Of a DNA stretch of 64,000 nt, positions 26,418-34,904 are shown piece after piece (the first letter of the stretch is position 1; the number at the start of each line of letters is the position of its first letter). Source of the DNA: Candidatus Mailhella merdavium (lineage in GTDB: Bacteria > Desulfobacterota > Desulfovibrionia > Desulfovibrionales > Desulfovibrionaceae); assembly GCA_019119045.1 (NCBI GenBank), contig DWXS01000031.1:28615-92614 (forward strand), read 5' to 3'. Made by a program: the position numbers and the translations under genes. The notes beneath the pieces were generated by a model, which ran no database searches, was not told where the DNA came from, and worked only from the letters and a program-made list of their open reading frames with translations.

Positions 26418-27089
26418 CTACTGCGCCTTATCTTCCTTTTTCACATCTTCCGCCGGGGAAGGAATAATCCTGCATGTCAGGCGTCCGAAAATACGGACAA
26501 ACACTCCGACCGTCAGCGCGGAAAGCAAGGTTCCCTCGCGCAGACCGACAACGCTTCCCAGCGAAATAAAGCCCAGAAACGCGGACAGACAAACCAGAGA
26601 CACATCGAACAGCACTTTGATATTTCCGAACTCCTTATGCGAACGATAGGCAATGGCCAGCACCATACCTTCTCCGGGCTGAACCGTCGTCTTACTGGCA
26701 AGTTCTATGCTGATGCCGAGGCCGAGGACGGCATTGCCCGCCATGGACATGACCACCTGCCACGGGTACGACGATACCGTCCAGGATGAGGTGATCCACA
26801 TCCACAGGTCAATGAACAGACTGAACAGGAACACGGCGGGAAGCTGGAGCAGCGCACTGAGCTTGAAGGTCGGGCCCAGCAGAAATTTCTGCGCAACAAC
26901 AAACGTAATATTGATGAGGAAGGTCCAGGTTCCGAGGCTCAGCCCGCATATGGCCGTTACCGTGTACGGAAGGCTGGTGATGGGCGTGGTGCCGAGATGG
27001 GCGTTGGTGACAAGGGCTATGCCGATTGCAGAGATAAATGTCGATAAAACAAAAAGCCCATACCTGAACAGGGAAAACTGAAACCGCAT
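26418..27089 (-). CDS. YczE/YitT-type integral membrane protein
   Basis: A 223-residue protein with five or six transmembrane segments (YGLFVLSTFISAIGIALV, TWTFLINITFVVAQ, ALLQLPAVFLFSLFIDLWMW, VLFDVSLVCLSAFLGFISLG). ALVTNAHLGTTPITSLPYT is the family's most recognisable block (A-x-LG-x-x-P-x-x-x-x-P). The start at 27089 (MRFQFSLFRYG) is supported by CGGAG; the track's upstream start adds a non-membrane tail of 64 residues. Function is unknown for most members. Its long leader contains a possible attenuator. Confidence 0.8.
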   Translation of the reverse strand: MRFQFSLFRYGLFVLSTFISAIGIALVTNAHLGTTPITSLPYTVTAICGLSLGTWTFLINITFVVAQKFLLGPTFKLSALLQLPAVFLFSLFIDLWMWITSSWTVSSYPWQVVMSMAGNAVLGLGISIELASKTTVQPGEGMVLAIAYRSHKEFGNIKVLFDVSLVCLSAFLGFISLGSVVGLREGTLLSALTVGVFVRIFGRLTCRIIPSPAEDVKKEDKAQ

Positions 27090-27846
27090 ATCAAACTCCG
27101 GAAAAACAAACAGACGCGGGGATGTCGCGCCGAGGACAGATCCCGGATCTTTCGGCTCCTTTCGCCGATAAAAAATATGCGGTCGGAATATGCTGGAGCA
27201 CATCTCGAAACGGATATGCCCTTCTAGTGCCTTTTGCCGGAACAAGAAGTCAAAAAGCCTTACAGCCCTGGCCTCTGGCAAGGGACAGTTCGCAATCGCA
27301 AAGCCTTCGAAAGGAAAACTGTGGGAACCAAGGAACGCAAAAAAATAACGTCGTCACAGGAAATGGTCAAACGACGTGAAAATCGTCACGTTCAGCATGC
27401 CGAAAATATTCGTTCAGCCCGTCCCAGGGCAACGAAAAAGCAGCGAAGACGAGTCATCACGCCGACTCGCAGCAGAGCGACAAGACAGCGCATGCGCGTC
27501 CAATCGGACGCTTCGCGCCCCCTCCGGGTGGAACATCATCCCCTGAAAAGTGGGGGAATCCTCCTTATTGAGTCCGGACAATTCCGCCGATGAGGGGAGA
27601 CGCGAAAACGCCTTTCCGTTCGGAACCTTAGCGCGTTTTGCGCTTAAAATATCTGTCGGCCAGGATGCCACGTTCCAGATCGCAGGCTTCGCGCCTCCGC
27701 CGGAGCCTGCTCTGCTGATCATGCCCGTACGCCCTGCGGGCTACAAACACGGCCCTGCGAGCCGGCCGTCAGGAGCGGACTGCTCCGGCGTCGCGCCGCA
27801 GTCCCGTTCCGCCTGTCCCCGGGAGCGTTTTCACAACAAACTTGCT
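27090..27846. other. Long leader/intergenic region upstream of the YczE-like gene
   Basis: About 757 bp between the glmM stop and the YczE-like start, both minus strand. It contains two overlapping hairpins with a U-tract (27339-27391) and several short GC-rich inverted repeats near 27690-27800. The small ORFs (27234-27593 +, 27414-27722 -) have no recognisable domain or convincing ribosome-binding site. Confidence 0.45.
27339..27391 (-). terminator. Possible attenuator: overlapping hairpins plus U-tract
   Basis: Read on the minus strand, ACGTGA pairs with TCACGT (27386-27391 with 27374-27379). Then ACGTCGT pairs with ACGACGT (27371-27377 with 27348-27354) and is followed by TATTTTTTT. The two stems share four bases, so they cannot both form. 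This is either the terminator of the ftsH-glmM operon or a switch ahead of the YczE-like gene. Confidence 0.5.
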
Positions 27847-29208
27847 CTAGCCCAGCACTCTGCGCACGATATCCGCGATCTCTCTTGCCAGACGCTGGAC
27901 AACATCCTCCCGCACGCTTTCCACCATGACGCGGCAGACATTTTCCGTTCCGGAGTAGCGCAGAAGAACTCTTCCCCGTTTTTCCGGCTCCGCAAGCTCC
28001 GCTTCCGCCGCACGCACGACTTCCTGAATTTCCGAACACTCCTCAAGCGGCGGCTTGCGCTGCACAGGCACGCTGATCAGGCGTTGCGGGTACAGTTGAA
28101 GCAGATCCGCCAGTTCGGAAAGCGGGCGTTTGCGCTCGCGCATGATGCGCAACACCTGAAGCGCAGCCAGAAGGCCGTCTCCTGTCGTACTGTAATTGCG
28201 GAAAATGAGATGCCCAGACTGTTCTCCGCCCAGAGTCGCGTCAAGCCGACGCATGGCTTCCCCGACATAGCGATCGCCCACTCTGGTACGCTCCAGCCTG
28301 CCGCCGCGTTCCTCCATGAATACTTCAAGAGCCATATTGCTCATGACCGTACCCACCAGCACATTGTCATGCAGCGTGCCGTGACGCATCATATCGTCGG
28401 CGCACAGAGCCATGATCTGATCTCCGTCAAGGATGCGTCCTTTTTCGTCGGCCACGATGAGCCTGTCCGCATCTCCGTCCAGCGCAAGCCCGATATCCGC
28501 ACGCACTTCGCGCACCCGGGCCTGCATCGCCTCGGGATGCAGCGCACCGCACTGGTAATTGATATTCAGACCGTCCGGCTGCGTCCCCATCCGGAACACT
28601 TCCGCCCCGAGTTCCTCAAGGGCCAGAGGCGCAACCTTGTAGTTCGCGCCGTTGGCGCAGTCGATGACCACCCGCACCCCTTCCAGCGTCAGATTCAGGG
28701 GAAAGGTGTTTTTAAGGTACACGATATAACGCCCCGGAGCGTCCACAATCCGGTATGCCCGGCCTATTTTATCAGAAGGCGGGTATTCCCACTCGTGATC
28801 CCGGTCGAGAACAAGTTCCGCCATGCGATCTTCAACTTCATCGGGCAGTTTAATGCCCTCCCGGTCAAAGAACTTTATCCCGTTGTCATGATAGGGATTA
28901 TGCGAAGCGGAAATCACCACGCCGAAATCGGCCCTCATATTGCGCGTAAGAAAGGCAATGGCCGGCGTCGGCAGCGGCCCGACCTGAAACACGTCCATCC
29001 CCGCTGCACACAGACCGGCCGTCAGCGCGGTTTCAAACATATATCCCGAAAGCCGGGTATCCTTGCCGATAATCACCGTATGCCGCCGTTCCCCATCCCG
29101 GAACAGCGTTCCTGCGGCAAGACCCAACCGCAACGCCATATCTGCCGTCAGGGGCCATACATTAACCCGCCCCCGCAGGCCGTCCGTGCCAAAAAGTCTC
29201 TGACTCAT
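27847..29208 (-). CDS. glmM: Phosphoglucosamine mutase
   Basis: A 453-residue alpha-phosphohexomutase. [12 protein letters not shown] is the N-terminal loop, [19 protein letters not shown] holds the phosphoserine, [13 protein letters not shown] the metal-binding loop, [10 protein letters not shown] the sugar-binding loop and [18 protein letters not shown] the phosphate-binding loop. It converts glucosamine-6-phosphate to glucosamine-1-phosphate for UDP-GlcNAc, and so for peptidoglycan and LPS. It ends the ftsH-folP-cdaA-cdaR-glmM operon. In Firmicutes the same trio forms a complex in which GlmM inhibits CdaA; that may hold here too. Confidence 0.97.
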   Translation of the reverse strand: MSQRLFGTDGLRGRVNVWPLTADMALRLGLAAGTLFRDGERRHTVIIGKDTRLSGYMFETALTAGLCAAGMDVFQVGPLPTPAIAFLTRNMRADFGVVISASHNPYHDNGIKFFDREGIKLPDEVEDRMAELVLDRDHEWEYPPSDKIGRAYRIVDAPGRYIVYLKNTFPLNLTLEGVRVVIDCANGANYKVAPLALEELGAEVFRMGTQPDGLNINYQCGALHPEAMQARVREVRADIGLALDGDADRLIVADEKGRILDGDQIMALCADDMMRHGTLHDNVLVGTVMSNMALEVFMEERGGRLERTRVGDRYVGEAMRRLDATLGGEQSGHLIFRNYSTTGDGLLAALQVLRIMRERKRPLSELADLLQLYPQRLISVPVQRKPPLEECSEIQEVVRAAEAELAEPEKRGRVLLRYSGTENVCRVMVESVREDVVQRLAREIADIVRRVLG

Positions 29209-29257
29209 GCCCTTACCTCATGAACACGGCGCAGCGTTTCCGCGCGCCCGGACAATA

Positions 29258-30217
29258 TCATTCCTGCTTTTCCGCATCTTCTTCCTCGGACGATTCTTCC
29301 CTTCGCGTCAACTGAACGTCCAGATTTTCCACATCAATCAGATGCGCACCCGGAGGAAGCATCACCAGTACCGACACTCTGGTGCTTGCTCCCGGAGCAA
29401 GTTCCGGCACGCGGGCAAGAACCCGTATCGAGGCAAGATAATTCGCATCTTCCTTTCTGGCTTCCGGCACGTCAACACGCAGTTTCACGCGCGGAGGTTC
29501 CACCATATATTCCCGCAACTCCCCGCCGTCCAGCTGTACCAGACGTTCCAGATCCAGCAGCTCCGTCTTTGCCGCGAGCGTATAGCGCAGCGTCGTCACA
29601 GGAGGCGTCACCTCGACGAGATCCGGCGCGGCAATAGCCAGACTGACGCTGCGCGCCCCGGCCTCCGTCTCCCGGTTGGCATCGTAAACAACGTCAAGCT
29701 TGTCCAGCGTTCTGACAATATGTTCCGGCCCCTGAACCGTCACAAAGGAAGGTTCCAGCACGGTGCTGGCCAGCCGCAGCTCGGAAGACTCTCCCGGAGG
29801 AGTTACCAGAGCCTCGAGCGGCACAATTTTTTCCGCCAGCGCGTCCACTTCAAGGACGAGACGGTTGGGGCGGGAACTGACAACCTCATACGCCTTGAAT
29901 TCCAGCAAACTGCCCGGCTCGAGGGGAATCACATTGGCCCCGCGTTTCACTTCGGACAAATCAACTGTATAGGTCAAATCCCTGTCGTGCAGACTGCGCA
30001 GCAGTTCCGCAGGGCCGCGCAGACGCACGTTGACTCTGTTGATCATGCCCTCTTCCACCATGAGACCGGAAGGCAGGCCCCTGTACTCCACTCTCACGGC
30101 CACGTCGGCTTCCACCTGCGCGCTGCCCGTGACTACATACCACAGCCCCACCGCGAACACGAGGGAAAGCATCAGGGAAAAAAGCGTTTGCAGGTGCTGC
30201 TTACTGATTGAGAACAT
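29258..30217 (-). CDS. cdaR: CdaR-like YbbR-domain protein
   Basis: A 319-residue protein with one N-terminal transmembrane helix (LFSLMLSLVFAVGLWYVV) and about three to four YbbR repeats in the periplasm (VEYRGLPSGLMV, VRLRGPAELL, VTVQGPEHIVRTLDKLDVV, LRVDVPEARKED). The C-terminus is very acidic (REESSEEEDAEKQE). YbbR/CdaR proteins regulate the membrane diadenylate cyclase CdaA. The start overlaps the cdaA stop by 17 bp, supporting co-production. Confidence 0.9.
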   Translation of the reverse strand: MFSISKQHLQTLFSLMLSLVFAVGLWYVVTGSAQVEADVAVRVEYRGLPSGLMVEEGMINRVNVRLRGPAELLRSLHDRDLTYTVDLSEVKRGANVIPLEPGSLLEFKAYEVVSSRPNRLVLEVDALAEKIVPLEALVTPPGESSELRLASTVLEPSFVTVQGPEHIVRTLDKLDVVYDANRETEAGARSVSLAIAAPDLVEVTPPVTTLRYTLAAKTELLDLERLVQLDGGELREYMVEPPRVKLRVDVPEARKEDANYLASIRVLARVPELAPGASTRVSVLVMLPPGAHLIDVENLDVQLTRREESSEEEDAEKQE

Positions 30218-30956
30218 TCGTCAAAATCCGTTCCAGGCGATCCTGTGTCAGGGGATTGGAAAGTCGACCGGACTGAGCCAGCGTCACCTCGCCGCGCTCT
30301 TCGGAAACCACCAGAGCCACAGCGTCGCTGACCTCCGTCACACCAAGCGCAGCCCTGTGTCTGGTTCCAAAGTGCTGACGTTCCACGGCGGCAAGGGGCA
30401 GGACGCAACCTGCCGCGGCAATACGGCCGTTCTTGTCGATGATCACCGCGCCGTCATGCAGCGCGGTATTGGGAAAAAATATGGTGAACAGCAAATCCCG
30501 GGAAACTTCCGCATCCAGCCGCACGCCCTTGGACATGAAATCTCCCAGCGGCATCTGCTTTTCCAGAACGATAATCGCACCGATATGCTTTTGCGCCAGC
30601 TCCAGAGAGGTGGAGGCAAGCAGCTGTATCTGTGCCTCGCGCAGCGTCTGACGACGCTTGAACAAAGAACGTATGCTGAAGCGGGAAAGAGCCTGACGTA
30701 TGTCTTCGTGGAACAGCACAACGATGATCAGAACCAGAGATCCGAACACCTTTTCCAGCAGCCAGCCCAGCGTGAACAGGCCCAGCACCTGAGCCAGCGT
30801 GTACACCACCAGCAGTACCATAAGCCCGTTGAGTGCGGCGACGGCTCGTGTGCCGCGCACAAAGCTGATGGTATAATAAAACAGGCAGGCAACAGCGAGG
30901 ATATCCAGAATATCCCGCCAGGAAAAAGGAAACTGCGCCAGCAACGGCATACTCAT
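30201..30956 (-). CDS. cdaA: Membrane diadenylate cyclase CdaA
   Basis: A 251-residue protein: three transmembrane helices in the first 95 residues (ILDILAVACLFYYTISFV; ALNGLMVLLVVYTLAQVL; VFGSLVLIIVVLFHE), then a DAC (DisA_N) domain. The catalytic motifs are NTALHDGAVII and HFGTRHRAALGV, matching DGA and GTRHR. It condenses two ATP into c-di-AMP, a second messenger better known from Gram-positives. Its ATG overlaps the folP stop (ATGA). Downstream cdaR and glmM complete the known CdaA complex. Confidence 0.95.
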   Translation of the reverse strand: MSMPLLAQFPFSWRDILDILAVACLFYYTISFVRGTRAVAALNGLMVLLVVYTLAQVLGLFTLGWLLEKVFGSLVLIIVVLFHEDIRQALSRFSIRSLFKRRQTLREAQIQLLASTSLELAQKHIGAIIVLEKQMPLGDFMSKGVRLDAEVSRDLLFTIFFPNTALHDGAVIIDKNGRIAAAGCVLPLAAVERQHFGTRHRAALGVTEVSDAVALVVSEERGEVTLAQSGRLSNPLTQDRLERILTNVLNQ

Positions 30957-31861
30957 TCTCCGCAGCAGGCGTCGACCAGACGCAGAGCCTGAGCAGTCGA
31001 AGCAACGTCATGCACCCGATGATGCTCCACGCCGCGCGCAGCCATGAGTGCGGTCATGACGTCCGTCGCCTCGCCTCGTTCCGCTCTGTCCAGTCCGAGC
31101 AAATCGCCGAAGATGGATTTCTGCGATATGCCGAGCAGCACGGGCCGCCCCAAAACGAGCAGTCTGTCCATACCGCGCAGCAACGCAAGATTATGGTCAA
31201 GACGTTTCCCGAAACCGATGCCGGGATCCAGAAGGACATGCTCCTCAGGCAGTCCGGCCCGGACAAGCATATTCATGTTCTTTTCAAAAAATGCCAGAAC
31301 CTCATCCAGCACATCATCATACTCCGGCTCCTTCTGCATGCTTCCCGGCCGCCCCTGACAGTGCATGAGAACATAACCGGGCTGAAAGGAAACCAATGCT
31401 TCAAGCAGCTCCGGTTCCCACGAGAATGCCGAAATATCGTTGATGATATCCGCGCCCGCCTCCAGAACGGCCCGGGCAACGCCGGAACGCCAGGTATCTA
31501 CCGAAAGCAGAGGAAAAGCCGCGCCGCGTTCCCGATATTTCCCCCTTTCTTCCAGAAGCCCGGAAAGAACAGGCAGTACACGTCTTTTTTCCTCTTCAGC
31601 AGGCACATCCTCCGCACCGGGACGGGAAGAAGCCCCTCCCAGATCCAGAACGTCCGCACCCTGTCCGCACAGGCTCCGGGCGTGCCGCAATGCGCTTTCC
31701 GTATCGGCGTGCCGATTTCCGTCATAAAAGGAATCCGGCGTAATATTGACAATGCCCCAGATATAGCGGCCGAACCGCGACGCAGGACAAGGCTGTCCTC
31801 CCCGAATTCTCCAGACCGGGCGATCTGAACGGCGATCGGCTTTCTGTTCGTCCCGAAGCAT
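30953..31861 (-). CDS. folP: Dihydropteroate synthase
   Basis: Joins p-aminobenzoate to the pterin pyrophosphate in folate synthesis; cytoplasmic TIM barrel. Motifs are WGIVNITPDSFYDG, DVLDLGGASSRPGA, LLSVDTWR, DIINDISAF, VLMHCQGRPGSMQ and LLDPGIGFGKRLDHN. The track start is a TTG (31879); the ATG at 31861 with AGGG eight bases before is preferred, giving 302 residues. MHCQG replaces the more common MHMRG, a tolerated variation. It lies between ftsH and cdaA, an order seen in related genomes. Confidence 0.95.
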   Translation of the reverse strand: MLRDEQKADRRSDRPVWRIRGGQPCPASRFGRYIWGIVNITPDSFYDGNRHADTESALRHARSLCGQGADVLDLGGASSRPGAEDVPAEEEKRRVLPVLSGLLEERGKYRERGAAFPLLSVDTWRSGVARAVLEAGADIINDISAFSWEPELLEALVSFQPGYVLMHCQGRPGSMQKEPEYDDVLDEVLAFFEKNMNMLVRAGLPEEHVLLDPGIGFGKRLDHNLALLRGMDRLLVLGRPVLLGISQKSIFGDLLGLDRAERGEATDVMTALMAARGVEHHRVHDVASTAQALRLVDACCGE

Positions 31862-31956
31862 TGCTGTTCCCTGTTTCAAATCAAAAATTGACGCTCAAAA
31901 AAGGCCGCGCCGGATTCGCCTTCTGTGAAGGCGGATCCGGCGGAATGAAGCATCCG

Positions 31957-34074
31957 TCAGGAACGTCGCTCGTCATCCGGCCCGTCCATGGGACGATTGT
32001 CCGGCATGGCCCGGCCGAAATTGGCATCCGACGAAATGCGGGAAGCCCCGTTTCCCAGAATATCGCCCTGCCCTTCTTCCTTCTTTTCTTCGGAAGTTGC
32101 AGATTCCGGCTCCTTCCCCTTATGTGCGGGCGGGGTTCCGTCTTCCGGCCCCTCTTCGCTCAAAACGAATTCGTCGCCTCCCGGAGCGGCGGAGGCCAAG
32201 GAGCCGCTTCCATCGCCTCCGGACGTGCCGGATGCGGAGGGAGACGCGGGAGCCGCAGGCTTTCCTGAAGGATTGAAGGGCGGCAAGGGCTTTCCTTCCA
32301 GCAGAAGATCGATATCTTCACCGCTTATGGTTTCGCGTTCAAGCAGCGCGCCGGCAATGGCATGCAGTGCGTCGATATTGTCTTCCAGCAGTTTCCGGCA
32401 ACGCCGACGGGCTTCTTCAAGCAGACCCTTGATTTCAGCATCCACCAGACGGGAAGTTTCTTCGCTCACCATGCTTGTATGGCCCCATTCCCGCCCGAGG
32501 AAGACTTCTTCCTCATGCTCGCCAATGGCCTGAGGCCCGATGGCGTCGCTCATGCCCCACTCGCAGACCATCTTGCGCGCCATTTTGGAGGCACGCTCAA
32601 TATCGTTGCCCGCGCCCGTGGTGATTTCATTCATGACCAGTTCTTCGGCCACTCGTCCGCCCAGCAGCACAACAAGATTATTGCGCAGATAAGTGCGGGA
32701 ATAGCCGTGCCGATCCTCTTCCGGAAGCTGCATGGTTACGCCCAGAGCGCGACCGCGCGGTATGATGGACACCTTGTGTACGGGATCCGATCCGGGCAGT
32801 TTTTTGGCGGCAAGGGCATGACCGGCTTCATGATATGCGGTGATGCGCTTTTCCTCATCGCTGAGAATCAGGCTGCGCCGTTCCTTACCCATGAGAACCT
32901 TGTCCTTGGCATATTCAAAGTCGGACATGCTGAGGACGTCCTTGTTCAGCTTGGCCGCCTGAAGTGCGGCTTCGTTCACAAGGTTTTCAAGATCGGCGCC
33001 GGAAAAACCGGGAGTTCCCTTGGCGAGAACGTCGATTTTCACGTCCTTATCCAGCGGCGTGCGGCGCGTATGCACTTCAAGGATACGCTGGCGGCCGCGC
33101 AGATCAGGGGTGGACACAACCACCTGCCGGTCAAAACGTCCGGGACGGAGCAGCGCAGGGTCAAGCACGTCCGGACGGTTGGTCGCGGCAATAAGGATCA
33201 CGCCCTCATTGGATTCAAAACCGTCCATTTCCACCAGAAGCTGGTTCAGCGTCTGTTCGCGTTCATCGTGCCCGCCGCCAAGCCCGGCGCCGCGCTGACG
33301 TCCGACGGCGTCAATTTCGTCAATGAAAATCAGACACGGGGCATTTTTTTTGCCCTGAGTGAACAAATCGCGCACGCGGGACGCGCCCACCCCCACGAAC
33401 ATTTCCACAAAATCCGAACCGGAAATGGAAAAGAAGGGAACGCCGGCTTCCCCGGCTACGGCACGAGCCAGCAATGTCTTGCCCGTCCCGGGAGGGCCGA
33501 CGAGCAGCACGCCTTTGGGAATACGCCCGCCCAGTCGGGTAAACTTGCGAGGATTGGACAGGAACTCGACAACTTCAGCCAACTCTTCCTTGGCTTCGTC
33601 CACACCGGCGACGTCGGCAAAGGTCACCTTAGTCTGATCCTGCGTCATCATCCGCGCACGGGAGCGGCCGAACGACATGGCCTTGCCGCCGCCTCCCTGC
33701 ATCTGCCGCATGAAGAATATCCACACGCCGATGAGCAAAAGCATGGGGAACCAGGAAATCAACAGACTCATAGCCAGAGGCGGCTCTTCCGGCGCCTCGG
33801 CCTTGATGCCGACATTACGCTCCAGCAGATGGTTGACCAGAGCGGGATCGTTCGGCGCATAGGTCTCGAAACTCTGCCCGGACTGAGTCTGACCAAAAAT
33901 TTTGTTCCCTTGAATACGTACTTCCTTCACGTCTCCGCTGTTCACCTGAGCGAGAAAATCGCTGTAGGCAAGAGACTGCTGTGAAGAATAGGGTTGATTG
34001 AACAGATTGAAGAGCACCACCATCGCAAGGGATATGAGCGCCCAAAGCAACAAATTACGGGAAAATTGATTCAA
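31957..34074 (-). CDS. ftsH: ATP-dependent zinc metalloprotease FtsH
   Basis: A 705-residue inner-membrane AAA+ protease. TM1 is at about 7-24, a short periplasmic domain follows, and TM2 is at about 104-124 ([19 protein letters not shown]). The AAA domain has Walker [14 protein letters not shown], Walker [17 protein letters not shown] and the second region of homology [21 protein letters not shown]. The zinc site is [10 protein letters not shown]. The last 95 or so residues are Pro/Ser/Gly/Glu-rich and probably disordered, longer than in E. coli. It degrades misassembled membrane and regulatory proteins. A promoter is visible upstream, and it heads a five-gene operon. Confidence 0.97.
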   Translation of the reverse strand: MNQFSRNLLLWALISLAMVVLFNLFNQPYSSQQSLAYSDFLAQVNSGDVKEVRIQGNKIFGQTQSGQSFETYAPNDPALVNHLLERNVGIKAEAPEEPPLAMSLLISWFPMLLLIGVWIFFMRQMQGGGGKAMSFGRSRARMMTQDQTKVTFADVAGVDEAKEELAEVVEFLSNPRKFTRLGGRIPKGVLLVGPPGTGKTLLARAVAGEAGVPFFSISGSDFVEMFVGVGASRVRDLFTQGKKNAPCLIFIDEIDAVGRQRGAGLGGGHDEREQTLNQLLVEMDGFESNEGVILIAATNRPDVLDPALLRPGRFDRQVVVSTPDLRGRQRILEVHTRRTPLDKDVKIDVLAKGTPGFSGADLENLVNEAALQAAKLNKDVLSMSDFEYAKDKVLMGKERRSLILSDEEKRITAYHEAGHALAAKKLPGSDPVHKVSIIPRGRALGVTMQLPEEDRHGYSRTYLRNNLVVLLGGRVAEELVMNEITTGAGNDIERASKMARKMVCEWGMSDAIGPQAIGEHEEEVFLGREWGHTSMVSEETSRLVDAEIKGLLEEARRRCRKLLEDNIDALHAIAGALLERETISGEDIDLLLEGKPLPPFNPSGKPAAPASPSASGTSGGDGSGSLASAAPGGDEFVLSEEGPEDGTPPAHKGKEPESATSEEKKEEGQGDILGNGASRISSDANFGRAMPDNRPMDGPDDERRS

Positions 34075-34213
34075 AGCTGCCTCCGTGGCTGCCTGTTCCT
34101 TCGTCGTTTCTACCCTTCGGGGGCATGTGATCCTTCACCCGGAGCCTCTTTCCGTATCCGGACAGGCCATGCCGGCACGGGGTTCCCTGCGGGTGCATAT
34201 GTAGTTCCGTTGT

Positions 34214-34242
34214 AATGTAATGCGTGAATCCGCATTTGACAA
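34214..34242 (-). promoter_or_regulatory. Putative sigma-70 promoter of the ftsH operon
   Basis: On the minus strand TTGTCA (34237-34242) and TACATT (34214-34219) are 17 bp apart, about 140 bp upstream of the ftsH ATG. Confidence 0.55.
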
Positions 34243-34301
34243 TGAGGAACTGAACTCTTTTCCCGACAGGAAATCCTCAAGACGCCCGTTTCATTCGCTT
34301 C

Positions 34302-34330
34302 TTGCCAAACACTCTCGCTGCATGTATTGT
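34302..34330 (+). promoter_or_regulatory. Promoter of tRNA-Sec
   Basis: TTGCCA and TATTGT are separated by 17 bp. The predicted start site is within a few bases of the mature tRNA 5' end at 34341, as is usual for single tRNA genes. Confidence 0.7.
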
Positions 34331-34340
34331 GTCTGCCTCT

Positions 34341-34434
34341 GGAGGCGTATCGTTACCGGTGTGGCGCCTGGTCTTCAAAACCAGTGGACGGCTGTGAGGT
34401 CGTCGGTAGGTTCGACTCCTATACGCCTCCGCCA
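34341..34434 (+). tRNA. selC: tRNA-Sec (anticodon UCA), CCA encoded
   Basis: An 8-bp acceptor stem pairs GGAGGCGT (34341-34348) with ACGCCTCC (34423-34430), followed by GCCA. The anticodon arm is CTGGT-CTTCAAA-ACCAG with anticodon TCA. A long variable arm (GACGGC...GTCGTC) and the T arm GTAGG-TTCGACT-CCTAT follow. The 8-bp acceptor, UCA anticodon and long extra arm are diagnostic of selenocysteine tRNA, and the D-arm segment CCGGTGTGGCG closely resembles E. coli selC. No selA, selB or selD lies in the window. Its presence implies that UGA can be read as selenocysteine in this organism, so some apparent stops in other genes may not be stops. Confidence 0.97.
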
Positions 34435-34452
34435 ACACCATGTCCCCCTGCA

Positions 34453-34486
34453 CCCGCAGCATCTGAAAAGGCTTGCGGGCTTTTTT
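34453..34486 (+). terminator. Intrinsic terminator of tRNA-Sec
   Basis: CCCGCA pairs with TGCGGG (with GC/GC next to a bulge), then C and T6. It begins about 20 bp after the CCA end. Confidence 0.75.
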
Positions 34487-34852
34487 CACGGTTGATATTT
34501 CCGCAATCTCCCGTGACGCCTATCCTATCCATCATACGTATCAGACGAGCTGTCGGCGGAAAGATTCCGACGTGCCGGCTCGGCAAAGCTCCGACGACAA
34601 CTCAAGAAAGTCGACGGCAGCAATATTCAAAACATTACAGAACGGCATACGCTGTATAAACTGTTCTCGGAGGAATCCGGATTACGGATGGGAATTTCCA
34701 TCACAGAAGACGCGTCCCCCCGGTCGGCACATCGAGCTGAAGAGAAACACAAGACGCTGTTTCTTTGGCCCTCCCATCTCTCTGCTGCACGCAAGACTCA
34801 AAGCCGATCGGACTCCCGCTCAAGAGTTTTTGCAATCACCCGGTTAAACGAC

Positions 34853-34882
34853 AAAAGGAGGGAAGACCCCTGTCTTCCCTCC
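34853..34882 (-). terminator. Intrinsic terminator of the flavoenzyme gene
   Basis: GGAGGGAAGAC and GTCTTCCCTCC form a perfect 11-bp stem with a 4-base loop. On the minus strand it is followed by TTTT. It lies 23 bp past the stop codon. Confidence 0.85.
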
Positions 34883-34904
34883 CATACGTTCAAGACTTCC
34901 GTGC

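Larger units (their letters stand above)
34435..34904. other. Gap between tRNA-Sec and the flavoenzyme gene
   Basis: About 470 bp holding the tRNA-Sec terminator at the left and the flavoenzyme-gene terminator at the right. Nothing recognisable lies in the middle 370 bp; the small plus-strand ORFs lack family features. The border of tRNA-Sec is a conventional integration point, but no integrase or repeated tRNA 3' end was found to the right. Confidence 0.5.

Noticed and set aside
34341-34904. tRNA-Sec as an integration site for a genomic island
   Set aside because: No integrase and no repeat of the tRNA 3' end was found to the right; the neighbouring island genes look chromosomal.
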